Part shown: in pieces, positions 36,501 through 52,273 of the stretch | Numbering within the stretch: the first letter of the stretch is position 1 | Layout: each line of letters opens with the position of its first letter | Assembly (NCBI RefSeq): GCF_000003815.2 | Contig: NC_049985.1 | Coordinates: 1,391,410 to 1,455,409, forward strand | Length of the DNA stretch: 64,000 nt | DNA from: Branchiostoma floridae | Taxonomy: Eukaryota; Chordata; Leptocardii; Amphioxiformes; Branchiostomatidae | Reading direction: 5' to 3' | The notes under the pieces: generated by a model | What the model was told of the DNA's origin: nothing | Databases searched by the model: none | Seen by the model: the letters and a program-made list of their open reading frames with translations, nothing else | Program-made: the position numbers and the translations under genes

Positions 36501-36692
36501 TCTTCATCCCAAGAGTACCTGAAGCTGGACGTGACGTCATCTGCTGACGTCAGACTGCAGTCCCGGATGAAGTTTTGGAACGAGGAGGTGCCGAGGCTGA
36601 TGGGAAAGGATGTAACCACCGGCAGCGGCGGGACTTCGTGTAGCCTTTCTGTTCTGGTGTTTACGTTTGTTGTTTCCTGTCTGTTGTCCTGA
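30596..36692 (+). CDS. Gene F: secreted/GPI-anchored type-B carboxylesterase-like protein, complete
   Basis: Exons 30596-30668, 31088-31229, 31713-31914, 32446-32625, 33021-33295, 33651-33729, 34384-34572, 35495-35675, 36100-36322, 36437-36692 give 599 codons. An alternative in-frame ATG at 30572 would add eight residues. Oxyanion hole HGGGW about 145, Ser about 226 (GESAGG followed by IAVS, unique here), Glu about 338 (NNNDEFG), His about 468 (DHLEDLFFMWG). Exon 7 is the longest of the array (189 nt) because the loop after Glu is a Trp-rich insert (FWFWVTWTSGAPYIDADG). Exon 6 also differs (MKIALPCIVIDG), so the pocket probably differs. C-terminal GPI-type tail VLVFTFVVSCLLS. Intron 7 carries a full-length SINE and a LINE scrap. 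A decayed duplicate of the exon 10 end follows the stop codon. Confidence 0.92.
30688..30852. mobile_element. Inverted-repeat MITE in intron 1 of gene F
   Basis: Starts TAATCTCCAAGCAGATCC and ends with the inverted TCTGCCTGGAGATTA. Orthologous in position to the copy in gene A (746-1051) but with one internal unit instead of three. Confidence 0.65.
32780..32905. mobile_element. Half copy of the palindromic MITE
   Basis: TACCTCCAAATTTTTGACGG and CTGACAGTCCATCTTGTTCACGG match one arm of 23379-23662, here with a shortened second arm. Intron 4 of gene F. Split motif quoted in parts. Confidence 0.55.
34045..34235. mobile_element. MITE of the AATTGGACTCACC family, copy 1
   Basis: Contains AAAATTGGACTCACCGAAA and GACGTCACGTTATGCAGATA. 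Related copies at 56070 and 56740; the latter has both inverted ends. Intron 6 of gene F. Confidence 0.55.
34739..35212 (-). mobile_element. Full-length tRNA-derived SINE with target-site duplication
   Basis: Flanked on both sides by CAGAAGGGACT (34728-34738 and 35213-35223). On the minus strand it starts TGGGACCGCGTGGCGCAGTGG with an A box (TGGCGCAGTGG) and a perfect B box (GGTTCGAATCC), followed by a conserved body (TTGTGCCCTTGGGAAAGGC). About 474 bp. Lies in intron 7 of gene F. Confidence 0.9.
35284..35440 (+). mobile_element. LINE polymerase C-terminal fragment
   Basis: The plus strand encodes SAECRCGHLTQTMGHITQDC, then about 30 more residues and a stop. The CxCG...QTMxHI...C pattern is typical of the zinc-finger-like C-terminus of non-LTR retrotransposon proteins. 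5'-truncated. Intron 7 of gene F, next to the SINE. Confidence 0.7.
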
Positions 36693-36697
36693 CATGT

Positions 36698-36832
36698 TTT
36701 GAAACGAGGAGGTGGCGAGGCTGCTTCGAAAACATATCCACTCTGAACGTGCCAGCCATGGGACTCGCGAGACTTTGCGTAGCCTTTCTGTTCTGGTGTT
36801 CACGATTGTTGTTTCGTATCTTTTGGCCTGAG
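36698..36832 (+). pseudogene. Decayed partial duplicate of the exon 10 end, just after gene F
   Basis: Six bp after the gene F stop, a second copy of the C-terminal coding segment begins (reading AACGAGGAGGTG), ending in a GPI-type tail (VLVFTIVVSYLLA) and a stop. The Trp codon before the Asn is TGA here, and PRLM has become ARLL. It closely resembles the ends of genes B and E rather than F itself, so it is not a simple slip duplication of F. It could be part of the 3' UTR of gene F. Confidence 0.75.
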
Positions 36833-37623
36833 GTTCTGATCACAGTCGTCGTAAGGCAGGTGAACGCAGCAAATCGACGGCATTCTTGGGGCAGTAGTTG
36901 ATCTGTATTTAAGGCTTGCCAGTATTAGAAAAAATGTGTATCAACTCCATTGATGTTATTTGCGAAATACACATAATGAGTTCATTCTATTCGATTTTCT
37001 GTTTCAGATGTTTCTTTTACTGTGAGGAGGGTAAAACTGAAATATTTTGGTCCTTTATCGAAACCATACACATATATTCCACTTACAACTTACCCATCGC
37101 CAAGACACTTTTTAAACACCAGCATTGTTCCAATTTTGCGGCTAAGCTGACGAAGGACAACCATTTGATTTGTGTTATACACCTGCCTCAATAAACCCAA
37201 TTATCCATCTACATGTAATCATCTTCACTATATTGCAATAAAGCCTATAGCTGAACATCGGTTCATACCATTATCGGGTCATCATAAGATTGAACAAATT
37301 CTAAAGTCCATACTCAGAGCATGCTTTGGAGTCCCCAACAACTTGGATAAGGTCCACTTGGTCGTCAAAGGCAACGATGTTTCAAGAAGCATGGCAGCTC
37401 TTCCTTCATGCAAATTTGACGTTTAAGGACGGTATGCTGCTGTCTTGTCAGTCAACATATGAAGCCTTGGTTTTGGATGGTAAAGAATCTTCAAGCAGAT
37501 GTTGTGTTGGAATATAGTTTGTTGACAGTCCCGTATTTCTGACTTCAACCATTCAACCGTTACTTCGTTGGCAATCAGTAAACAATCTTGACGCAATGCA
37601 AAGAAACAGACACCGTTGTGAGG
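36833..37623. other. Gene F to gene G intergenic region
   Basis: Contains AATAAA near 37190 (CCTCAATAAACCC) and near 37234 (GCAATAAAGCC), candidate poly(A) signals of gene F. Shares blocks (CTTACCCATCGCC) with the 3' flanks of C and I. No gene recognised. Confidence 0.5.
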
Positions 37624-37641
37624 TGGAATAAAGGTCGTGTT
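37624..37641 (+). promoter_or_regulatory. Conserved 5'-flank motif, gene G copy
   Basis: TGGAATAAAGGTCGTGTT, about 37 bp before the ATG. The flank most resembles gene B (AGAACRTTCCTGACGACATG shared up to the start codon). Confidence 0.4.
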
Positions 37642-37677
37642 AGTGTTGGTCCTGTCCCAAAGAACATTCCTGACGAC

Positions 37678-43898
<6,221 letters not shown>

Positions 43899-44769
43899 GG
43901 TCCTGATAACAATCGTCTTGCGCCATGCTAATGGTAGTAACGTTAGTACCATTAGTACCATTAGTAACATTAATGAGTGAAGACCTTTATTGTACAGTTT
44001 TGCCTAACCGAGCTAAGTACAGGTCACAACAAGTCAAAACATATATACATATATAAATGTATCACAAATCTAGAACCTTCTACTTCAAATATAGAAGTTC
44101 GGCTTCTTCTCGCTTCTTGGTAATGGTGAAAATATAGGACTGTATGGGTTTAGCTATGGTTGGTTTGTCAAAACGCATGAGGAATATAAACTTGTCAGAG
44201 CTACCCATGTGTCTAAAATGAGGGAATCTACTTTCTATGTAATCAAATAGAATATTTCTATCATTGGCATACATATCACAATCAAATAATGTTGTTCTCA
44301 TCCTTTGGGTTGAAATGTTGTAGCAACAGTGCTACCTCTCAGGAGTCCTCTCCATCGATTTCAATAAAATTGTCTTCCTCGTTTGTTTACAAAGGCGTTT
44401 TAATCTTGAACCTCTCATTATGTCCTTGGGATCCTTGTCGCTATTCCCAATGGGATGACTCCGATACTATTTGACAGTGTATTATTATTCTTTATTTCAG
44501 AGACTACAGGCCCACATCAATGCATACAATTAAAATCCGGGAGACAAATATATACATATAAATACAGAGTGGGTACAACTGATGAACTGAATGGAACAAC
44601 CGATGGGATACAATATGGTGATGCTAAAGATATGTACAATGGGGTGGTTTGGGCCGCAGGGGTCAAACCATTTAATTAGCTGATCTCCGACCCCCACCAA
44701 TAGGAGAGCAGTCGCCCCCAGATTTTCTAGAGAGAAGACACGTTTCTTCTAGCTCTCGTTTGTTCAAGA
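43899..44769. other. 3' flank of gene G with repeat tails
   Basis: Apart from the poly(A) signal, it holds two segments of transposon-tail style (TGAAGACCTTTATTGTACAG near 43978, TTCTTTATTTCAGAGACTAC near 44489). The ACCATTAGTACCATTAGTA run at about 43946 is a small tandem repeat. No gene recognised. Confidence 0.4.
44363..44368 (+). terminator. Candidate poly(A) signal AATAAA for gene G
   Basis: About 465 bp past the stop codon, in a block homologous to the gene E poly(A) region. Confidence 0.5.
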
Positions 44770-45085
44770 TCGCAACCGAGAAAGCCCAGGTCGAAAAAGT
44801 GCCCAGGTTGTGGTGAACCGTCACTGCGAGGGCCTGGGCAACGTTTCGGAATCGGAGGTCAGCGATCAGGACGATCAGAAAAAAGACGCGCGGTTATCTA
44901 CGAAGACGACACCTCCCCCGCCTGACCCGCAGATGGCGGCGCTACTAAGGCGGCGGGAGGAGTTACACCGGGCCCTGGATTTGAAGAAACTGCAAGACGA
45001 GGTAAAAGCGCTGGAGCTAGAGTTAGCAGGAGCCCATGCCAGCCTGCGAAACAAACCGTCGTCGAGGAAGCATTACCGCTTGTAG
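44770..45085 (+). pseudogene. Fragment of a transposon-like ORF with Cys motif and coiled coil
   Basis: One frame reads KKCPGCGEP near 44800; a +1 shift at about 44820 leads into an open frame of about 85 residues with an acidic stretch, PPPPDPQ, and a Leu/Glu-rich helix ([17 protein letters not shown]) ending in a stop at 45083-45085. No ATG starts the frame. The Cys motif followed by a charged coiled coil resembles N-terminal parts of invertebrate mobile-element proteins. I do not recognise the family; it could also be an unrelated dead gene. Confidence 0.35.
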
Positions 45086-45457
45086 ACAAGATCAACATAG
45101 AGTTGCCAGTAGTTACAGATAGTGAACATGTGTACTTCTGTATTCTTAGAAGACAACTATGCTGACTTCCACATGAACACCCAGACCTTGGTCATGTAAA
45201 CTTGAAACTTTGAAACTTTATTCTCAATCAGCCTTGCAGTCCCTGTATAAGCTGAACTACATTGATTTTACACCACTCATAAAACTCGTCATAACACTTT
45301 AATCAACATCGTTATACTACCTTCTATGATTTAAGATAAAAACAGCATAAAATAATATCAAATATAAGATCTTTAAATTTATTAATATCAGCAGTTGAAC
45401 AGTGAGCTTTGTAGGATAGAGTTCGTGGAATGAAGGTTCCATCTTTAGTTAGGCTTA

Positions 45458-45641
45458 GGTCACATTTCCCAACCGGAACCCTGCCGGGTTGTTTTGACAA
45501 ACGAAACATTACAATGTATACCTAGAAATATACACATGAATCTTATTTTGACATTTTGTGTATTTTGATGCATTTTATATCATTCTTTTCGCTCCCGAAA
45601 GATGCCCGGCCGGGTCCCGGTTCAGAAATGTGACCTAAGCG
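45458..45641. mobile_element. MITE of the GCTTAGGTCACATTT family, copy 1
   Basis: Left end GCTTAGGTCACATTTCCCAA, then CCGGAACCCTGCCGGG; right end is the inverted copy (AAATGTGACCTAAGC). About 185 bp. Other copies at 60020-60237 and 61237-61442. Confidence 0.8.
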
Positions 45642-46174
45642 TTAGTGGCGCACACGGGATGGTTGACATGGCAAAGGTCAGTAATATAAGCATACACCGA
45701 GAGTACATTTTTTATGTTACACAATGATCTAGCCTATCTAAGACTAATAGAAGGCCTTTTCTTCGGAAATATAAGAGATATCTTTGATTAATGAGACAGT
45801 GTAGTGTTCATTAAAATACATATGTGCCAAGTTCTAACTTTAAGTGATTAGGCTCTAACTTGACGTCATCAGACAACAAACTGGCGACATTGTTTGAAAC
45901 TCGAGGTGTCGTCATGTTCTTTGTTTGAATTGGACTTTTTGTACACTTTTTGGACATAGCTAGCGGGGTACTTTTGGATGTTGTAACCTGTAATGTTCAT
46001 GGATGAGGTCATGACATTTGCCTATCTGTTAATTGTTTTGAATATGATTTTGACTTATGTCCACTGGCCTAGATGTGAACGAAGTCGAGTGCGTAAAAAA
46101 ATTATTTCACATGCATGGTTGTCCAAAGACTGTCGTCAATTTAACGTCCTATATTTCCGTGTATGCCCGAGAAC
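45642..46174. other. Gap before remnant H, nothing recognised
   Basis: AT-rich sequence without a convincing exon or repeat; it is 3' flank of remnant H on the minus strand. Confidence 0.4.
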
Positions 46175-49100
46175 TTAGGCAAAGACATAGAACACAACTA
46201 ACATGAACGCGACTACAAAAGGGCTACGCGATGGCCCTCCATTGCTACCTGACCTGACCCCGAGGTTATGGACATGCTTTCCCATCAGCCTCGGCGTGTA
46301 CGTAGCCGTATTGACTTCTTACGGTAGATCTCAAAGAAAACGGTATAGTAAAGCCGCGATGCGTTATATCAGCCTAAAAATGGTTCCCCGTTCTTGGAAG
46401 GGGTTGATAAGTCACGAGGAACTATTTTTGAAAGCTAGACCGCAGTTAGAAGTCATGTAATTACGCCTGAAAGTTGACCAATTTTCAGGGTTTCAGTGGT
46501 GCGTTTCGCTATTGTTTTCGGGACGAGTTACGCACTGCATGGGGTTTTCCGATATACCGGGTTATAGGATAAGGATCAACTGCTTCCGGGTCAACAATAC
46601 TTATAGTGTAGTGTTGTTGCACTATCACCTGGCAGTAACTTTAACACATTTAATGGATTACTGTACTCTTGAGGTTGTTTTTACATACCATACTACAATG
46701 TAGAGGCTTTTCGTTATGGGGGAGGTTTATACGGAATACGGATAGACCGGTGCCATACTACAGGTTTGTAAAAAAAGTGACAGCCTGTACCAATGTCGAA
46801 GCTTTCCCGGCTATCAAGGCAAGTTTATACGGATGGAACAGAGACTTTCTACAATAAAGATTAGCACAGTTCTTGTCCTGTCGAGATTTTACGTTACTAA
46901 GGGAGTTGTATTCAGATACAAATGTGCCATACTACAGGTGTGTCCAAAAAAATTGACACAGTTGTGTCAATGCCCAAGATTTGCGTTCTTAAGAGAGGTT
47001 TGTATGGATCAAACAGAGACTTTTTACATGTGTATCATATAGAATGACACTGTTCTTGTCCTGTTAAGATTTTACGTTATAAAGGGAGCTTTTATTCGGA
47101 TAGAACAGTGCCATACTACAGGTGTGTCAAAACAAATTGACACAGTTGCGCCAATGCCGAAGATTTCCGTTCTTAAGAGAGAAAGTTTGTACGAATGAAA
47201 CAGAGACTTTCTACATGTGTATCATATAGAATGACACTGTTCTTGTCCTGTTGAGATTTTACGTTGTTGAGGGAGGTTTATTCGGATATAATGTCATACT
47301 ACAGGTGTGTCAAAACAAATTGACACAGTTGCGCCAATGCTGAAGATTTGCGTTCTTAAAGGAGGTTGTTACGGATGAAACAGAGACTATTCACATGTGT
47401 ATCATATAGAATGACACTGTTCTTGTCCTGTTGAGATTTTACGTTATTAAGGGAGGTTTATGCGGATGGAACAGTGCCATACTAGAGGTGTGTCAAAAAA
47501 TTGACACAGTTGTGCCAATGCCAAAGATTTCCGTTCTTAGGGAAGGTTGTTACGGATGAAACAGAGACTATCTACATGTGTATCATATAGAATGACACTG
47601 TTTTTGTCCTGTTGAGATTTTACGTTATTGAGGGCGGTTTATTCGGATATAAATTCCATACTACAGGTGTGTCAAAATAAATTGACACAGTTGCGCCAAT
47701 ACTGAATATTTGCGTTCTTAAACTTTAAGAACGCAAATCTTCAGCATTGGCGCAACTCCGGAAGGTTGTTACGGATCAAACAGAAATTTTCTTCATGTGT
47801 ATCATATACAATGACACTGTTCTTGTCCTGTTGAGATTTTACGTTATTAAGGGAGGTTTATGCGGATAGAACAGTGCCATACTAGAGATGTGTCAAAAAA
47901 TTGACACAGTTGTGCCAATGCCAAAGATTTCCGTTCTTAGAGAAGGTTGTTACGGATGAAACAGACACTTTCTACATGTGTATCATATAGACTTACACTG
48001 TTCTTGTCCTGTTGAGATTTTACGTTATTAAGGGAGGTTAATGTGGATAGAACGGTGCCAAACTACTTTTGTGTCAAAAAATTTACAATTTTCATTCTAT
48101 ATGATACAACATGTAGAATGTTCCATCCGTATAAACCTCCCATAAGAACGGAAATCTCTGGCATTGGCACAACTGTGTCAATTTTTTTGACACATATGTA
48201 GTTTGGCATTGTTTTATCCGCATATACTTCCCTTACTAACGTGAAATCTCAACAGGACAACAACAGTGTCATTCTACACTGTACACATGTAGAAAGTGTC
48301 TGTTTCAGCCGTAACAACCTCCTTTAATAACGCAAATCTTCAGCAATGGCGCAACTGTGTCAATTTTTTTGACACACCTGTAGTATGGCATTTATATCCG
48401 AATAAACCTCCCTCAATAACGTAAAATATCAACAGGACAAAAACAGTGTCATTCTATATGATAGACATGTAGAAAGTCTCTGTTTAATCAGTACAAAGCT
48501 CTCTTAAGAACGGAAATCTACGGCATTGGCGCAACTGTGTCAATTTTTTTGACACACCTGTTGTATGGTACTGTTCTATCCAAATAAAACTCCCGTAATA
48601 ACGTAAAACCTCAACAGGACAAGAACAGTGTCATTCTATATGATACACATGTAGAAGGTCTCTGTTTCATCCCTACAAAGCTGTCTTAAGATTGGAAATC
48701 GTCGGTATTGGCGCAACTGTGTCAATTTGCTTTGACACACCTGTAGTATGGCACTGTTCTATCCGAATAAACCTCCCTTTACAACGGTAAAATCCTAATA
48801 GAACAAGAAGTGTCATTCTGTAAGATACACATGTAGAAGTTCTCTGTTTCATCCGTACAAAGCTCTCTTAAGTTAGGAAATCGTCGGCATTGGCGCAACT
48901 GTGTCAATTTGTTTTGACACACCTGTAGTATGGCACCGTTCTATCCGAATAAAACTCCCGTAATAACGTAAAATCTCAACAGGACAAGAACAGTGTCATT
49001 CTATATGATACACATGTAGAAAGTCTCTGTTTCATCCGTACAATGCTCTCTTTAGATTGCAAATCGTCGGCATTGGCGCAACTGTGTCAATTTGATTTGA

Positions 49101-50659
49101 CACACTTGAGTATGACACTGTTTTGTCCGAATAAAACTCCCTTTATAACGTAAAATCTTAATAGGGCAAGAACAGTGTCATTCTTTATGATACACATGTA
49201 GAAAGTTTCATCCGTATAAACCTCCTTTCAGAACGCAAATGTTTTGCATTCGCACAACTGTGTCAATTATTTGATACACCTATATATGGCACTGTGCTAT
49301 CCGCATAAACCTCCATTAATAACGTAAAATCTCAACAGGACAAAAACAGTGTCATTCTATTTAATAAACATGTAGAAGGTCTCTGTTTTATCCGTACAAA
49401 CCTGTCTTAAGAGCGGAAATCTTCGGCATTGGCGCAACTGTGTCAAATTGTTTTGACACACCTGTAGTATGGCACTGTTCTATCCAAATAAAATTCCTGT
49501 AATAACGTAAAACCTCAACATTACAAGAACAGTGTCATTCTATATGATACACATGTAGAAAGTCTCTGTTTCATCCGTACAAAGCTCTCTTAAGATTGGA
49601 AATCGTCGGCATTGGCGCAACTGTGTCAATTTGTTTTGACACACTTGAGTATGGCACTGTTCATCCGAAAGAAAACTCTCTTTATAACGTAAAATCTTAA
49701 TAGGACAAGGACAGTGTCATTCTGTAAGATACACATGTAGAAAGTCTCTGTTTCATCCGTACAAAGCTCTCTTAAGATTGGAAATCGTCGGCATTGGCAC
49801 AACTGTGTCAATTTTTTTGGACACAACTCACGGTAGTATGGCACATTTGTATCTGAATACACCTCCCTTAGTAACGTAAAATCTCGACAGGACAAGAACT
49901 GTATGTACTAATCTTTATTGTAGAAAGTCTCTGTTCCATCCGTATAAACTTGCCTTGATAGCCGGGAAAGCTTCGACATTGGCACAGGCTGTCACTTTTT
50001 TTTACCGACACCTGTAGTAATTGGCACTCAGGTCTATCCGTATTCCGTATAAACCTCCCTCGTAACGAAAAGCCTCTACATTGTAGTCTGGTATGTAAAA
50101 ACAACCTCAAGAGTACAGTAATCCATTAAATGTGTTAAATTTACTGCCATATCACCGACTTAGGTGATCATATGTGCAACAACAATACACTATTAGTATG
50201 GTTGACCCGGAAGCAGTTGATCCTTGTCCTATAACCCGGTATATCGGAAAACCCCATGCAGTGCGTAACTCGTCCCGAAAACAATAGCGAAACGCACCAC
50301 TGAAACCCTGAAAATTGGTCAACTTTCAGGCGTAATTACATGACTTCTAACTGCGGTCTAGCTTTCAAAAATAGTTCCTCGTGATTTATCAACCCCTTCC
50401 AAGAACGGGGAACCATTTTTTAGGCTGATATAACGCATCGCGGCTTTACTATACCGTTTTCTTTGAGATCTACCGTAAGAAGTCAATACGGCTACGTACA
50501 GGCACCTCCTCGTTCCAAAACTGCATCCGGGACTCCCGCAGTCTGACGTCAGCAGATGACGTCACGTCCAGCCGGAGGTACTCTTGGGATGAAGAAGTGT
50601 AACGTGGCCAGTGGTCCAAGTCACGCATGCGCGCTGCTCCTGTTGAGTCATTGGGGTCT
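46175..50659 (-). pseudogene. Remnant H: last exon of an esterase gene, split by a foldback element
   Basis: The minus strand carries an exon 10 in two pieces: 50504-50659 (from the acceptor to FWNEEVP) and 46175-46295 (RLMGKHVHN to the stop). Counted once across the GGC duplication they total 277 nt, in frame, without stops. The tail FVVAFMLVVFYVFA is a GPI-type hydrophobic end unlike the other genes. Exons 1-9 are absent; only about 900 bp separate this exon from the ENPP relic to the right. It is thus the leftover of a further gene copy, or, less likely, an alternative last exon of gene I. With the 4.2-kb insert it cannot encode the normal C-terminus. Confidence 0.85.
46296..50500. mobile_element. 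4.2-kb foldback element with internal tandem repeats
   Basis: Ends TGTACGTAGCCGTATTGACT and the exact inverted copy, flanked by GGC on both sides (46293-46295, 50501-50503). Terminal inverted repeats of roughly 600 bp are nearly identical. Between them an array of units of about 185-190 bp (ACATGTGTATCATATAGAAT, TTGACACAGTTGCGCCAATG) runs in one direction to about 48080 and in the opposite direction afterwards, about seven and ten units. Each unit includes a small palindrome TGTGTCAAN(4-7)TTGACACA. A secondary inversion lies at about 47690-47757. No coding frame, so non-autonomous. High identity of the arms indicates a recent origin or continuing exchange between arms. Confidence 0.9.
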
Positions 50660-50813
50660 CTGTAAAAGAGGGAGGGGGGTGAGAGAACCAAAAGATTAGA
50701 ACCTCTTCGCACCTCTGCGGATGTCTGAACATGAGGCTGTACATCACTCGACACTGGTGAAAATGAGTACCTAGCTTCGATTAGGGATGTCCTGTCGGAT
50801 AGGACGTTAAAAG

Positions 50814-51008
50814 TAATCTCCAAACAGGTCCTACGGTAGCATACGATAGTATCAAAAGCCGGCTTAGGAGTGTGTTTTGCTAGCGGGGATCTGCCTCCAC
50901 TGAAACAGGGAGGAGCATGCAAATGGAAAATGGACACCTCTTGGCTGACTAGACTCCTTGGCCAGTTTGGTACTATCTTATGACATTGTAGGATCTGCTT
51001 AGAGATTA
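50814..51008. mobile_element. Inverted-repeat MITE next to remnant H
   Basis: TAATCTCCAAACAGGTCCTA on the left and AGGATCTGCTTAGAGATTA on the right; same family as in intron 1 of genes A and F. Its position suggests that what remains here is intron 1 sequence of the deleted gene H, joined to its last exon. Confidence 0.55.
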
Positions 51009-51581
51009 GTTAAACAGACGTCCTGTAGATGTGTTGGAGGAGAGCCGCACCTGGAGCACGTCCAACCACGCTTATTGGAAAGAGCATTGGGTTTTTACCG
51101 GCGTGAGCTAATTAAGGGTTAATGACCCACCCAGAGGTGTATTTGCATCGACACTGGTGTCGATTCATTCTGGCCAATCAGAAGGAGCTATATACACCGG
51201 GCTCCATCCCAAGCTTAGGATACTATCTTATGCCACAGCAAGGGCTGATTTGTGATTATAATGCGTTGGGTTTTCGGGGAATCAATTGAAATCAATTCCC
51301 AGTCGCCTTTCTTTACAGTTATTCTCGTAGTTGTCTTAGCGATGGGTAAGTTGTAACGCAGCATTCGTGTAATGTCTGAAAAAATGTCATACTTGAAATA
51401 TGTGCAAATTGTTTTCAACCTTGCATGTAACTTTTATTAAATTTGAAACAAAAAAATTAAGATTTGAACTGACCAGGTATAATCCTGTTGCTTTTTATTT
51501 GATAAGCAGGTCTAACGTTAAATTGTCTTTATCATACGTTGTACAAGATCTAGAAGATTGATTAAAAAAGTCCAGAAGAAG

Positions 51582-52017
51582 TCACAATGTACCTGTGCGT
51601 ATTTCGCATGATGAATTCAATACTATTGTTATTACGACTAATGTCAGCAGCAACGAAACGTGTTGGTCATATTCTGTAGTTTCCTGGAAACTCACTGAAG
51701 CTAGCAGATCTGCTACTTCTGATAGGGTTCCGTTATTAGGTACATGCTTTCTCCGTTAGTTTTGTCTATTGAATCAAATCTAATTACTATACGTCGCCAT
51801 TGTTATGACTTCTAATAATGTATTTCGTTGCTAGTTGTTGTTTGTATGTTTTTTACTAATTCATTTCTAACTGTACCCTAAAGTTGGCCTTGTAAATTAT
51901 GCATTGATTCTGCATGCCCTACAGATTTATTCTGTAAATCTATAATAAATGATAAGTAAATAAAATGTTCTATCCCGCGGATCGCGCTCACAAGAGGGTA
52001 AATGTGGACGTGATTGA
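51582..52017 (-). pseudogene. Relic of the ENPP terminal exon, split by an insertion
   Basis: Two blocks match the last ENPP exon at 61751-62008. Block 51969-52017 encodes FNHVHIYPLVSAIRGIE (intact gene: FDSVHIYPLMCAVLGVE). Block 51582-51738 continues with PNNGTLSEVADLLASV and EYD. A sequence of about 235 bp is inserted between them. Where the intact gene has TAA after EYD, the relic has CAA and reads on into a hydrophobic stretch (HVSLLLTLVVITIVLNSSC) before a TGA at 51582-51584. The rest of the gene is not found, so it cannot be functional. Confidence 0.8.
51735..51968 (+). mobile_element. Insertion within the ENPP relic, LINE-tail style
   Basis: AT-rich piece ending TCTATAATAAATGATAAGTA followed by AATAAA, resembling a 3' end of a non-LTR retrotransposon with a short repeat tail. 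No coding frame and no clear target duplication. Confidence 0.35.
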
Positions 52018-52273
52018 ACTTCATTCGTCACATTCACTGTCGTCCCAAGACTGAATAATGTCGTAAATTGGCAATCCTAAACCTGCCCTACGATTAGTAA
52101 TGTCAATTAATCGAATTAGGCAAAGAGGCAACAAGCTTGAACCCTAGCTACAACAAAATAACTGCACAAAGGCTACCAGACCTAACACTGGGGTACACAT
52201 CTTACGCAAACTAGAATTTGTGATTATAGAGTCTTTGGAGACTATCGCTACAGTGACGAAAGTAGCCAAAGGT

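Noticed and set aside
44810-45085. Apparent ORF of about 91 residues taken as a gene
   Set aside because: It begins at GTG with no ATG, and a Cys motif lies in another frame just upstream, so it is better read as a frameshifted mobile-element fragment.
46203-50110. Several short ORFs within the foldback element
   Set aside because: They run through tandem repeat units in both directions, repeat the same peptide pieces, and have no recognisable domain.
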